A stretch of DNA of 64,000 nt from an uncultured Prevotellaceae bacterium. Lineage in GTDB: Bacteria > Bacteroidota > Bacteroidia > Bacteroidales > Muribaculaceae. Location of the stretch: the NCBI GenBank assembly GCA_900316835.1, contig ONEL01000009.1:1-64000 (forward strand), read 5' to 3'. Position 1 is the first letter of the stretch. The number at the start of each line of letters is the position of its first letter. Shown one piece after another: positions 16,536-25,227 of the stretch. A program made the position numbers and the translations under genes. Under the pieces are notes generated by a model. The model was not told the DNA's origin. It searched no databases and was given only the letters and a program-made list of their open reading frames with translations.

Positions 16536-17987
16536 ATGAATAAATATTTTCATATCGACGAAGAAGCGGCGAGATGCCTGCTTTGCGCCGACGCTCCTTG
16601 CAGCAAGGCCTGTGGAAAAGGTGATGTGGCACGTGCTATTCAAGCTGTGCGGTTTGGCAACGAGAAGAATGCCGCCCAGTGGGTTAAAGACTGTACAGCC
16701 AGCGACCTTGCCGCCGCTCAGGAGGCTTGCATTCACTACGACCGTCCCATCCGCATCAGTGAAATAGTGGCTCAGTTGCCTGAGTATCAAGAAAAGCAGT
16801 TGCCTAGCCTTGAGATTGACTTTTGCGGCATCAAGTGCGAAAATCCGTTCTTCCTTGCCTCATCGGCTATATGCACCAACTATGAGATGGTGGCACGCGC
16901 CTTCGACATGGGCTGGGCAGGAGTCTTCTACAAGACCATCTGCCTGGAGGACATCGTTGAGGTGTCGCCACGCTTTGATACCATTAGCAATAATGCCAAG
17001 GGCGACTTTTACGGCCTGCGCAACATGGAACAACTCTCGGAAAACCCTGCCGAGGTAGATTTCGACATCCTGCGCCGCTTGAAGCAAAACTATCCCACAA
17101 AGATAGTGGTCGCCTCAATCATGGGTCAAAACCAAGAGGAGTGGATAAAACTTGCCAAGATGGCCGAGGAAGCTGGAGCCGATGCCGTTGAGCTGAACTT
17201 CTCGTGCCCCCAGATGGGGTTGAGAGGTATGGGTAGCGACGTGGGTCAAAACCCCGAGTTGGTGCTTTTCTACACTTCTTTTGTCAAGCACAACGTGAAG
17301 ATTCCGGTAATCGCCAAGATGACCCCCAACATCACTCACATGGCTCGACCTGCCATCGCATCGCACTTTGGCGGTGCCGATGCCATCTCGGCAATCAACA
17401 CCATCAAGAGCGTTACAATGGACGCGCGCGGCACCGTGAGCAACAAGAAAACAGTGTCGGGCTACTCGGGCCGTGCCGTGAAGCCCATCGCCTTGCGTTT
17501 CATTCTCGAGCTCGCCCAAAATCGCGTTACCAAGAATATGCAGTTCAGTGGCATTGGCGGCATCGAGACCTGGCGCGACGCCCTGGAATTCATCCAGCTG
17601 GGCTGCCACAACGTGCAGGTGTGCACCGCTGTGATGCAATATGGCTACCGCATCATCGACGACATGATTGAGGGTCTGCGCTATTACATGGCCGAGCGTG
17701 GCGTGACATCGCTTGCCGACCTCGTGGGTGAGGAATTGCCAAACTTTGTGCTACCATCCGACCTTGACCGCTCAACAATAGTCTATCCGATGATTGACCG
17801 CGAGCGTTGCATTGGGTGCGGACGCTGCTACACCTCATGCATGGACGGTGGCCACCAGGCTATCGACTTCGACCCCGAGAGTCGCCAGCCCAGCATCAAC
17901 GGTCGCAAGTGCGTAGGCTGCCACCTGTGCCAGCTCGTGTGCCCCACCAGCGCAATCCATCCCGCAAAGAGAATCGCGAAGAAATAA
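16536..17987 (+). CDS. preA: NAD-dependent dihydropyrimidine dehydrogenase, PreA-like subunit
   Basis: A 483-residue flavin and iron-sulfur enzyme reducing uracil/thymine to the dihydro form, or a paralogue of it. The N-terminus has a cysteine cluster (CLLCADAPCSKAC) resembling the first iron-sulfur module of fused dihydropyrimidine dehydrogenases. The central FMN barrel (about 90-400) contains the active-site loop NFSCPQMGLRGMGSDVGQ, with the catalytic cysteine in FSCPQ. The C-terminus carries two 4Fe-4S motifs, CIGCGRCYTSCMDGGHQA and CVGCHLCQLVCPTSA. PreT, the usual NAD-binding partner, is not in the window. The transcript ends at the intrinsic terminator within the 98-bp repeat just downstream. 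Confidence 0.9.
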   Translation: MNKYFHIDEEAARCLLCADAPCSKACGKGDVARAIQAVRFGNEKNAAQWVKDCTASDLAAAQEACIHYDRPIRISEIVAQLPEYQEKQLPSLEIDFCGIKCENPFFLASSAICTNYEMVARAFDMGWAGVFYKTICLEDIVEVSPRFDTISNNAKGDFYGLRNMEQLSENPAEVDFDILRRLKQNYPTKIVVASIMGQNQEEWIKLAKMAEEAGADAVELNFSCPQMGLRGMGSDVGQNPELVLFYTSFVKHNVKIPVIAKMTPNITHMARPAIASHFGGADAISAINTIKSVTMDARGTVSNKKTVSGYSGRAVKPIALRFILELAQNRVTKNMQFSGIGGIETWRDALEFIQLGCHNVQVCTAVMQYGYRIIDDMIEGLRYYMAERGVTSLADLVGEELPNFVLPSDLDRSTIVYPMIDRERCIGCGRCYTSCMDGGHQAIDFDPESRQPSINGRKCVGCHLCQLVCPTSAIHPAKRIAKK

Positions 17988-17992
17988 AAACA

Positions 17993-18090
17993 ACCAAGAA
18001 ATAATGGTGAAGGCTTAATTACCGCCTCGCCCAGAACCGCCAACAAGGTCATTGTTCTCAATGGTCTTGTTGGTTTTTTTCACGCCCGCC
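17993..18090. repeat. 98-bp direct repeat, copy 1 (3' end of the outer-membrane barrel gene)
   Basis: Identical to 29773-29870 except one base (18033), and in the same orientation 11,780 bp away. On the minus strand it encodes the last residues of the barrel protein (KKTNKTIENNDLVGGSGRGGN and stop) plus 22 bp downstream; the single difference is a synonymous Ser codon. It begins 5 nt after the preA stop. It is an orphan 3' fragment marking the left edge of the accessory block. Confidence 0.93.
18040..18080 (+). terminator. Terminator of preA inside the 98-bp repeat
   Basis: CCAACAAG (18040-18047) pairs with CTTGTTGG (18066-18073), with inner CATTG/CAATG pairing, followed by seven T. On the plus strand it is a strong intrinsic terminator; on the minus strand the same bases are C-terminal codons of the barrel gene. 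Confidence 0.85.
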
Positions 18091-18098
18091 ACCACATT

Positions 18099-19424
18099 CT
18101 ACTTGGATGTATCAAGTATCTTAGGCAGGTTGCTATTCTCATACTCCTCATTCAGAATCTCCAAAGCGACATTGTAATATTCTTCCTTTCCCTCGTTGTC
18201 ATGTGCTTGCGATTTGGCATATCCAAAAATTTCCTGCCTTGCCTTTTTGATTTCAATCAGTAAATTGCTTCGTGTTTTATAGTCATCAATGACAGGGTAT
18301 TGGCGTTCTATTGCAGCAAAAGCAGCTTTTGCCCTTTCATGCAGTTGCGATTTCAATGGTTCAGGAACTGTAATGACCTTTTTTTCTATTGCTGGCGATG
18401 AGTTGTACGTATTAATTATTGCGTCTTGATTTTGATAGTTTTGTGGCGAGGTCTGATAATTGGCTGAATGTGAGTTATTTATCTCTCCAATTTCACGGGC
18501 AGAGTTGCGATTTACCATGCTGTCAATGCTATCATGGGGCATAGCGATGCTTTCTTTGACCGGTTGAAACACCTCGGAGTTCCTGCCATGATTAACGCTC
18601 CACAGGATGATAATCATCAATATGGCAATTGAGATTACAAAGCCTGCAATAAGACTGTGAATGGAATGTTTTTTCGACAAATAGCGTTGGGCTTCGGCTA
18701 TAGTAGCAAACCTCTGTTTGGGATCTTGCTCAACACATTTCTTCACAAAGCCACGATACCATGACGGTACCGATTGAAATTCATTATTATGCTTACTTTT
18801 GTTGAATAACGCAAGCAGCACTTTCCCAAGCGCATAAATGTCGGTCCACGGTCCCACTTCGCCACCATTGAGCTGTTCGGGAGCCGCATATTCTCTTGTC
18901 ATTCCTGCAGCGATCGACTGGTAGCAATCGCTATAGGCAAATCCCAAGTCGATGAGTTTCACCTTGTGTCCCACGCGCGTAATCATTATGTTAGAAGGCT
19001 TGAGGTCGAGATGCAACACTTGGTTGTTGTGCAGATAATCAAGCACTTCAAGCATCTGCATCACAAACTCTTTAAGTTTTCTCTTGTCTTTAAAATAATC
19101 AGGATTCTTGTTCACAAATTCATCAAGATTATCACCGTCGACCATTTCGGTGAGAATATACACCCCTTGCTCATCACGTCGCTTGTCGATGTAGCGCACA
19201 AGTGACTTGTGTTCAAGCCTATAACCAATATCGAACTCTCGCTCAAAGGCGGTGATATACAACGAGTTGGACGCCATCTCTTCCCTAGGGCGCTTCATGA
19301 AATGCCACTTGCCGTTAATGCGCACGCGGTAGGTGTCGCACGTGCCACCAGTGGTTGACAGCTTCTCAATAACCCGCTTCCCACCGGTCACGCTCATTTC
19401 CTGTGCAAAATCGCTGGTTTCCAT
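18099..19424 (-). CDS. Membrane-anchored Ser/Thr protein kinase
   Basis: A 441-residue Hanks-type kinase. The N-lobe has a glycine-containing loop (STTGGTCDTYRV) and Lys44 (HFMKRP). The catalytic loop is HLDLKPSN with Asp140, a Leu replacing the usual Arg of HRD. The Mg-binding motif is DLG (Asp159), then TREYAAPEQL and the helix of GPWTDIYALGKVLLALF. One membrane helix spans about 256-275 (LIAGFVISIAILMIIILW). The C-terminal 165 residues are Asn/Ser-rich then helical and would be outside the cytoplasm. All catalytic residues are present. It starts 11 nt after the stop of the interrupted gene upstream, so kinase, exported helical protein and HTH protein form one unit. Confidence 0.9.
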   Translation of the reverse strand: METSDFAQEMSVTGGKRVIEKLSTTGGTCDTYRVRINGKWHFMKRPREEMASNSLYITAFEREFDIGYRLEHKSLVRYIDKRRDEQGVYILTEMVDGDNLDEFVNKNPDYFKDKRKLKEFVMQMLEVLDYLHNNQVLHLDLKPSNIMITRVGHKVKLIDLGFAYSDCYQSIAAGMTREYAAPEQLNGGEVGPWTDIYALGKVLLALFNKSKHNNEFQSVPSWYRGFVKKCVEQDPKQRFATIAEAQRYLSKKHSIHSLIAGFVISIAILMIIILWSVNHGRNSEVFQPVKESIAMPHDSIDSMVNRNSAREIGEINNSHSANYQTSPQNYQNQDAIINTYNSSPAIEKKVITVPEPLKSQLHERAKAAFAAIERQYPVIDDYKTRSNLLIEIKKARQEIFGYAKSQAHDNEGKEEYYNVALEILNEEYENSNLPKILDTSK

Positions 19425-19435
19425 AGCTTAAGTAC

Positions 19436-20518
19436 TCAATATTGATCCAGTTCCTTGATATATTCGTGACGATAGCGGTCAATATCATCCTTACTGAAAC
19501 CGTTTTTGAGCAATAGATCATAGAGCTCACTACCTTGATTTATCTTCTTGCTATAATCATAGTAGATTTTACAATATTCATCATGGTCATGAGCCTTGCT
19601 CACAGCTTTGGCAAAGTTTTGCACTACCGGGCGCGCCACAACATTCATGCGCTCAATCAAGTCATCCCACAATGCCTCATGTCTGGCCTGTAGCAAATTG
19701 TCGCACTGCTTCGTGAGAGCATGACTCAGATGTTTACTCCACACGCTTGAGTGCCCCGCCGACTCGCTCTTGACAATCTCATTCTCAAGCTGTGGCAGAG
19801 ATTTGCGGAATTCTTCCAACTCTTTGAGAGTGGTGAACGTTGCCACCTGGGCAGCAACACTTTGCAACCGCTGCTTGACAATATTATTTATTCGCTTATC
19901 CACGTCGGGGCTTAACGGAGCTTTCCTTGCCACACTGTCGAGCTCGCGAAAACAGCGCTGGCGATAATCATCGAGCAAGTCTTCCTGCACGCCTTTAGCC
20001 AATAGCTCATTGTAGGCTTTGTGGATGGGAGCGTAATAATCGTAAAGTATAGCCGTAACGTCACTATAGTCCTTAGCGGCAAACCTAATCTCTGCCACCA
20101 TCGCCTTCTTTGTTTCGATTGTCGCTCCCACCATGTAAGAATCGACTATAGCCAGGTCCATGTCGCTGCTTTCACTCCATTCCTTGCCCTTGAGGCGCAG
20201 GTAAGCAGCTTTATTTGCCATGAATGGGTGGTTCATGTATTGAGCTTCCACAAGTTTATAGGTCTCATGAAATGAGAGTCCCGTAGCGGCAGCCAGCGAG
20301 TCGATGCGTTGAGGCAAGAGTCCCGACACTTGTTTCCAAACCATTATAGCCTGTTCATAATTGTCATCGCTAATTACCTAAAATCCATCAAGAGGCTTGA
20401 ACCACCGGCTGCATGCTTCACTCACAGCCTTAGCCTGAGCCGGAGATTGTGCAAAGGCATTGACAGCCGATGCAAACACTATCGCTGCACAAAGCAGTAA
20501 AATCCTATTCTTCCACAT
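19436..20518 (-). pseudogene. Exported helical protein interrupted by an in-frame amber codon
   Basis: A frame starting at the ATG at 20518 (MWKNRILLLCAAIVFASA, a signal peptide ending NAFAQ) runs 46 codons to a TAG at 20378-20380, then continues in the same frame without a shift for 314 codons to 19436. The downstream part (from VISDDNYEQAIMVWKQVSG) is entirely helical and acidic/basic, rich in Leu, with no recognised domain. The start overlaps the stop of the upstream HTH gene by 14 nt. The simplest reading is one gene of about 360 codons inactivated by a single nonsense change; a separate 302-aa gene starting at 20344 is the alternative, but it would lack the signal peptide. Confidence 0.65.
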
Positions 20519-21074
20519 CATTACCTTTTATAATCCTTATGCTAGAAATGCCACCTATCTTCCCTGCGGTGAAGCAGCCCATAGAGTTTCCGTTGCGGGT
20601 CACATTCTTAGCATAGAGTGTATAGCCCAGCACCAAGTGTGACACATCAACCACATCACCCTTGCACAACTTGCTATTAACACTCACAGTCACCACGCAC
20701 TCTTCGCCCTTGCAATGACGCATGCGCACCATGCGGTCGGGGGCATAGGTCAGTTCAATCACATCACCTTCTTTGAGCGATGAGACATCAACACTCTCAA
20801 CATCCTCAAATGCAGAGTTTCCCCTCTCGCGGGCAAACTGCACCATTGCCTCCCAGCTCTCATGGCCCACATAATGGGCAATGGTGTCGAGAGTGAACTG
20901 GCGAGCCTGCTTAACGTCGGTTACCATGCCCAACAAGCGCTTGAGGGTGTTAACACTGATGTTCTCACCCGTCGAAGCAAGCACGTCGTAGTGCAAGGCC
21001 TCGACATCGGCCGGATACCGTATCTCACGCCCAAACCGCTGCTCAATAAGAGTTTTTTCTGCTACAGTTATCAT
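20505..21074 (-). CDS. HTH-like regulatory protein, first gene of the kinase operon
   Basis: A 189-residue protein starting MITVAEKTLIEQRFG. Residues about 1-65 (LHYDVLASTGENISVNTLKRLLGMV) look like a helix-turn-helix with SVNTLKRLLG as recognition helix, and are followed by TLDTIAHYVGHESWEAMVQFA. The C-terminal half (about 90-189) is beta-rich (GDVIELTYAPDRMVRMRHCKG; GDVVDVSHLVLGYTLYAKNV). I know the N-terminal pattern from uncharacterised Bacteroidales proteins but not a function. The frame is open for 21 codons upstream, but the chosen ATG fits the conserved N-terminus. It overlaps the following gene by 14 nt. Confidence 0.65.
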   Translation of the reverse strand: MITVAEKTLIEQRFGREIRYPADVEALHYDVLASTGENISVNTLKRLLGMVTDVKQARQFTLDTIAHYVGHESWEAMVQFARERGNSAFEDVESVDVSSLKEGDVIELTYAPDRMVRMRHCKGEECVVTVSVNSKLCKGDVVDVSHLVLGYTLYAKNVTRNGNSMGCFTAGKIGGISSIRIIKGNDVEE

Positions 21075-21254
21075 ATCACTGGCAAAGTTATAATTTTTTT
21101 CGCATTTTTTTATTCTTGCAATCTCACGAATTTTCACATAAACTCAAACGGATGAAACGGATGAACCATCTTTGGCACTTTTATCTTAATTTTGGCAAAA
21201 AATTAATAATTAGAAGCATGATTACGCCCAATGATAAAAAACAGCTCACATGTG

Positions 21255-21285
21255 TTGTGATTTTTAAAAACTTTCTTTAAATTTG
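21255..21285 (+). promoter_or_regulatory. Promoter of the structured RNA
   Basis: TTG at 21255-21257, a 20-nt spacer and TAAATTTG at 21278-21285. It places the transcript start near 21292. Confidence 0.7.
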
Positions 21286-21291
21286 CAATCG

Positions 21292-21556
21292 CAATGGTCA
21301 GGCACCTAATGTGCCGCCTTGCGTGACATATTTTTAAGGAAGCGTTTTTAGCTTTCACCTTGCTTGTGAATCTGGACAATTCATCAAGAGGTCAAGGGCG
21401 AAACATAGCAACGCAGTCCTTTGGTTTGATTCTACGAGCACGCCTCGCGCGCATCATAGTATCACTAAAGGTGTGAGCTGTTTCCAATTTATCTTGACCT
21501 CGGGCAGTCCAGAGCCCACAAGCAGGATAAAGGCGAAACAGGCTCACGCTTTTTTT
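21292..21556 (+). ncRNA. Structured RNA of about 265 nt with a long rod-like fold (6S-like candidate)
   Basis: No convincing coding frame, but many long-range pairings: GCGTGA (21321-21326) with TCACGC (21544-21549) just before seven T; CC(T)TGCTTGTG (21358-21368) with CACAAGCAGG (21517-21526); TCTGGAC (21371-21377) with GTCCAGA (21507-21513); GAGGTCAAG (21388-21396) with CTTGACCTC (21493-21501); GAAAC..AGC with GCT..GTTTC; and CCTTT with AAAGG near the apex. Nested in order, they form one long irregular rod with internal loops, as in 6S RNA. A 5' hairpin (GGCAC/GTGCC, 21301-21315) precedes it. CGCCTT (21316-21321) and AAGGCG (21529-21535 region) could alternatively pair, crossing the closing stem. 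It has its own promoter and terminator, so it is a free RNA rather than a leader. The 6S identity is a guess from shape. Confidence 0.75.
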
Positions 21557-21641
21557 GTGTTTCATCTCATCTAGTTTGTATTGTTGGCTGAAAAAGAGTT
21601 TCGACTTTTTAAAGTGGACCATATCAATAATAAATAATCAA

Positions 21642-22703
21642 ATGACATCTAAGCATCGCTATTTTTTACTTTTTATCTTGCACATGCTCAGCCTTTCTAT
21701 GAGCATGAGTGCCAGTGTTCCCGATTCTCTCACATATGAGAACTATGACACGCAGACTGATTTTGGCTTTTTTCATTACTTAGCTATTATAATATTTTTT
21801 TTAATTATAATAATATTATTATTAATATCAGCACAGAAAGTTTATCTATCATTCCAGTATAAGCGTTGGTTTGGAAAATTTAAGCCATACCCACCCAAAT
21901 GGTCAACCAAGATTCCTTTTAATGGTGACTTGCAACAATGTTTTGGATACATTTCAGCAATAGAACCATCTAAGGTTTGGTTTAAACACAAAATGAAAGC
22001 ATTTTTTATAAGAATGATTAACAACGGAGACATAGAGTTGTTGGAAGACCATGATAGAGTTGTGAGAATAATTAACCCTCCCGCAGCCAAACTTCCTTCT
22101 TCAGTCACAATGAGCTATGAGAATGTATATCACTGCTTGCTCTCAATATTGTGGGCAAATTCTAATGAGGATAATATTGTTTCTCTTAATGATATTGACA
22201 TAAACCCATATGATAAAGAAAAAGACATTGATAATTATAACAAATTTGAAGATTATTATACCATAGTAACGCAATACCCTCAGGTCAAATGCTCAATAAT
22301 AAGTCCAAAAGAGGCAAGAGCGGTTATGGGTCTGAAAAGATACTTGCAAGAAGCAACTATAGATTATCAACAATTGACGACAAATGATGGGATTCTTAGT
22401 ACAGAGTATTTGGTTTACGAATGTCTTTTTGGGATAACCACTCACTCTGATTTGAACTTTTACGATGCTGCCATTGGTTTCTCTGATGTATGGTCAAAAC
22501 GTTTGCCGAGAAAAGATAAAACAAGGAAAGTCTTGGCTAAAACATTAATTGTAATCTTAACAATATTAGTGATATTAGCATTTATTGGTATCGTATTATC
22601 AATATTTAAAGATGACGATAACGACAATAACGATGAAAACAGATGGAAGAATCTGGAGAGTCTGCGTCGAAATATAGACTCAATAAAAAATAATATTCCT
22701 TAA
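21642..22703 (+). CDS. Membrane protein with DUF2207-like C-terminal region
   Basis: A 353-residue protein with a signal peptide (MTSKHRYFLLFILHMLSLSMSMSA), a strong membrane helix (about 48-70, LAIIIFFLIIIILLLIS) and a second near the C-terminus (TLIVILTILVILAFIGIVLSIF) before an acidic tail (DDDNDNNDEN). Between them a cytosolic region (YPPKWSTKIPFNGDLQQCFGYI; KMKAFFIRMINNGDIELLEDHDRVVRI; LKRYLQEATIDYQQL; EYLVYECLFGI) resembles the wHTH-containing cytosolic part of DUF2207 proteins. It is the first gene of the AT-rich plus-strand series. The ATG at 21642 is preferred over upstream starts because it gives the signal peptide directly. DUF2207 similarity is tentative. Confidence 0.65.
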   Translation: MTSKHRYFLLFILHMLSLSMSMSASVPDSLTYENYDTQTDFGFFHYLAIIIFFLIIIILLLISAQKVYLSFQYKRWFGKFKPYPPKWSTKIPFNGDLQQCFGYISAIEPSKVWFKHKMKAFFIRMINNGDIELLEDHDRVVRIINPPAAKLPSSVTMSYENVYHCLLSILWANSNEDNIVSLNDIDINPYDKEKDIDNYNKFEDYYTIVTQYPQVKCSIISPKEARAVMGLKRYLQEATIDYQQLTTNDGILSTEYLVYECLFGITTHSDLNFYDAAIGFSDVWSKRLPRKDKTRKVLAKTLIVILTILVILAFIGIVLSIFKDDDNDNNDENRWKNLESLRRNIDSIKNNIP

Positions 22704-22746
22704 TTTCCCGAAAACTCAAAATATTAATTTATAAAATACATCTATC

Positions 22747-24684
22747 ATGAAACGAATTTTCATTATCTTTTCATTTTTGGCGATTTTAACATTTTCTTCA
22801 AGTGTTGCGGCTTTTGCTAGCACTATCGTAGATGACGCTGCCAGTGTCGCACCGATTGTCGCACCCGATGTCCACGAGCCGGCACCACTTAAGCCTGAAG
22901 AGGCCAGTGATTTAGATTTAATCACGTTTGGCAAGACAGAGTTCAACAAATGGGCAGATAGTAAGGAATACAAACTTGCTCTAGCCGAATATGCCTTGTG
23001 CGAAGGTTTTTTCACCATTAATTTTGACAAAAAACACTTAGAGAATGCCATAAAGCATCTAGAGAAGGAGTTGAAGCAACATCCACAGAATGCATACGCT
23101 GAATATTATTTGGCAGAATGCAAAGCAATGTCATCGATTTACAATGAAAATGAAGCTGAATCAAAGGTTCTTGCTAATGAAAGCCTTAAGCATTTTAAAA
23201 ACTGCATCGACAAACTGCCATCGGGCGATGTCGATTCAAAAATTGAAGCTTTGTTAGAAAGAGCCTCTCTTTCCTTTTTCAGTGTTTTCGAGTATAAGGA
23301 ACAGGCAACCAAAGACATAATGCAGGCTTTTGATCTAAGACCCACATACGATAATTTAAAATTTATCACGAATTCAGGAGCATTATCCTTTAACAAAGAA
23401 TTGATGCAAGAACTGGCTTCAAGACTTATAAAGACTGACCCTAACAATGTGGATTTAAACCTCATGCTTGGTAACTCTTATATTTATGAAGACCCTGAAA
23501 AAGCCTTGGAATACTATAATGCGGCATGCGCACAACACAACAATGCTAAAGCATTAATTAGCAGAGCGCAATTATTAGCCAACAATGACGATTATAGTAA
23601 TGCACTCAACGACGTGATTGAAGCCAACAAAATTGATATTTCAGCAGAAGAAGAAAGCGTTGACCTTTTATGTCAGATCGCAAAAATTAATGAAATGTGG
23701 TTTAACAGGGTAGCAAAGATTTGCGACAATGGCACGCTAAGTAATTATAAAAACTATATATTGGGAAATGGTCTGATATATTTACCTAACTACGGAGAAA
23801 AAAAGATTAATGATTATTACCAAGCTATAACTTATCTCACAAAGTCGATTGAGGAAGACAAGGTGTATAATGGAATTCAGGACCTATCCAACTGCTATGT
23901 GGCAACTGGCAATATAAATGATGCAATAGATGTCCTTTTCAACAATTTCGATAAATTAAATTCATGGGAAAGAAGTAAACTTTTCGAACTTGAGACAGAA
24001 CATAAACTCTATGACCGCTGCGTCGCCGACGCCAAGACATTAAATTTCGCTGGACAAATCAGTGATGACGAGATGCTTAAATTTGCTGGGTACGCACTGT
24101 TCTTGAAGCACGACTACAATGCGGTGGTCGAAACTTTCAATAAGTATATAACTAGCGTGCGAGATTATAACGATGAGAAAATTCCTCTATCTGCTTTTAT
24201 TAAAGATAGCAATATTGACTTTTTTTACTATGCCTGCTCTCTCATTATCACTGGCAAGGAGAAAGAAGGGCGTGAGTTAATGTCGCTCATAAGTGACAGT
24301 GAACACTATATCCTCCAAAGTCACAGTAAAAAAATCCTGGCTCTTCATTTTGCGGGGCGTGATGCCGAAGCCATTGCGTCTCATGAAAAGATGATAGAAG
24401 ATAATAATAACAGAATGAAAGAACTCATTGAAAATTATGAGCCAAGTGTTAATTATAATGACGTTTGTTTATATACAATTCTGGGGCAGACTGAAAAAGC
24501 CAAGCACCTAATCGCCTCAGATAAAGAAATCATGGTCGCCAGATACGCAAAGTCAATTTCAAAGGACGAATCAATTTTGAGAGATGATGCCATTAACGAA
24601 AAAATTGACGATTTAATCCTTGAACTCAGTGACACTCCTTTAATTGACTTGACCGAGTTTAAACAATTGATACAATCCAACTGA
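22747..24684 (+). CDS. Exported TPR-repeat protein
   Basis: A 645-residue protein with signal peptide (MKRIFIIFSFLAILTFSSSVAAFAS). The mature part is helical repeats, including TPR-like units HLENAIKHLEKELKQHPQNAYAEYYLAECKA, DPEKALEYYNAACAQHNNAKALISRAQLLANN and INDAIDVLFNNFDKL. No enzymatic motif is visible, so a scaffold or binding role in the periplasm is likely. It is 43 nt downstream of the DUF2207-like gene and co-directional. It is AT-rich compared with the housekeeping genes on either side of the block, consistent with separate origin. Confidence 0.8.
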   Translation: MKRIFIIFSFLAILTFSSSVAAFASTIVDDAASVAPIVAPDVHEPAPLKPEEASDLDLITFGKTEFNKWADSKEYKLALAEYALCEGFFTINFDKKHLENAIKHLEKELKQHPQNAYAEYYLAECKAMSSIYNENEAESKVLANESLKHFKNCIDKLPSGDVDSKIEALLERASLSFFSVFEYKEQATKDIMQAFDLRPTYDNLKFITNSGALSFNKELMQELASRLIKTDPNNVDLNLMLGNSYIYEDPEKALEYYNAACAQHNNAKALISRAQLLANNDDYSNALNDVIEANKIDISAEEESVDLLCQIAKINEMWFNRVAKICDNGTLSNYKNYILGNGLIYLPNYGEKKINDYYQAITYLTKSIEEDKVYNGIQDLSNCYVATGNINDAIDVLFNNFDKLNSWERSKLFELETEHKLYDRCVADAKTLNFAGQISDDEMLKFAGYALFLKHDYNAVVETFNKYITSVRDYNDEKIPLSAFIKDSNIDFFYYACSLIITGKEKEGRELMSLISDSEHYILQSHSKKILALHFAGRDAEAIASHEKMIEDNNNRMKELIENYEPSVNYNDVCLYTILGQTEKAKHLIASDKEIMVARYAKSISKDESILRDDAINEKIDDLILELSDTPLIDLTEFKQLIQSN

Positions 24685-24712
24685 TTATTAACTTTGAATT
24701 CTTAACTTTATT

Positions 24713-24832
24713 GTGGAAGAAATAAATTATCATTACACACAACAACCTACCATCTCGTTTAGTAGGGCAGTAGGAAAATTTTATGCTAAGTATTTCGATT
24801 TCAAGAGTCGTTCAAGGCGCAGTGAATACTAA
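24713..24832 (+). pseudogene. N-terminal remnant of a DUF805 gene
   Basis: A GTG-started frame translates as VEEINYHYTQQPTISFSRAV and continues GKFYAKYFDFKSRSRRSEY before TAA at 24830-24832. This is the conserved start of DUF805 proteins and aligns with TISFGQAVKNFYSKCFDFSG...RRSEYWW in the intact DUF805 gene at 26519. The stop falls exactly where the first Trp-Trp and membrane helix should begin, and the sequence after it does not resume the family. It is a truncated paralogue. Confidence 0.7.
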
Positions 24833-24886
24833 GTATTCTCGACTTGAAACGCCAGGCTCTAATGATAATAAAAAAGACTTAAGCGC

Positions 24887-25162
24887 ATGGTCATATATTT
24901 GGCCTATACTATTGGGGTACTTCTCGATGATGTTCTTTTTTTTTCGTTTGGATATGGTATTATTTCTGCTCCCACATCTAATGCAATTGAATATGATTTC
25001 AATAAAGAATGGGATGATGTTTTTGAGAATGATAGCACATTGATGAATGATGAGCCATCTTCAATAGAAATATTAACTGATTCTACCGATTTAAATACAT
25101 TAACTGATTCTACCGATTTTGAGGTATTATCTGATACCACTGGAGACATTACAAGTAAATAA
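24887..25162 (+). CDS. Uncertain small protein with acidic repeat tail
   Basis: A 91-codon frame: MVIYLAYTIGVLLDDVLFFS is hydrophobic, then SAPTSNAIEYDFNKEWDDVF and an acidic tail with two LTDSTD repeats (a 19-bp direct repeat in the DNA). A competing frame upstream (from 24783) carries a different hydrophobic stretch and the two meet at a run of nine T (about 24937-24945), so this may be the 3' part of a frameshifted membrane-protein gene fused behind the DUF805 remnant. Low confidence that it is expressed. Confidence 0.3.
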   Translation: MVIYLAYTIGVLLDDVLFFSFGYGIISAPTSNAIEYDFNKEWDDVFENDSTLMNDEPSSIEILTDSTDLNTLTDSTDFEVLSDTTGDITSK

Positions 25163-25227
25163 TCATTTCATTCACATCGCATAAAAAACAGTGATTTCAA
25201 CTACTGATTCACAAAATTATATTTGAC

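Noticed and set aside
20378..20380. Reassignment of TAG to an amino acid in this genome
   Set aside because: Other genes, such as the HTH gene ending at 20505 and the radical-SAM gene ending at 864, use TAG as a normal stop, so recoding is not supported.
21292..21556. Structured RNA as RNase P RNA, tmRNA or SRP RNA
   Set aside because: I see none of the RNase P conserved blocks, no tRNA-like end or tag frame of tmRNA, and no SRP tetraloop/bulge signature; the single long rod fits 6S-like RNA better.
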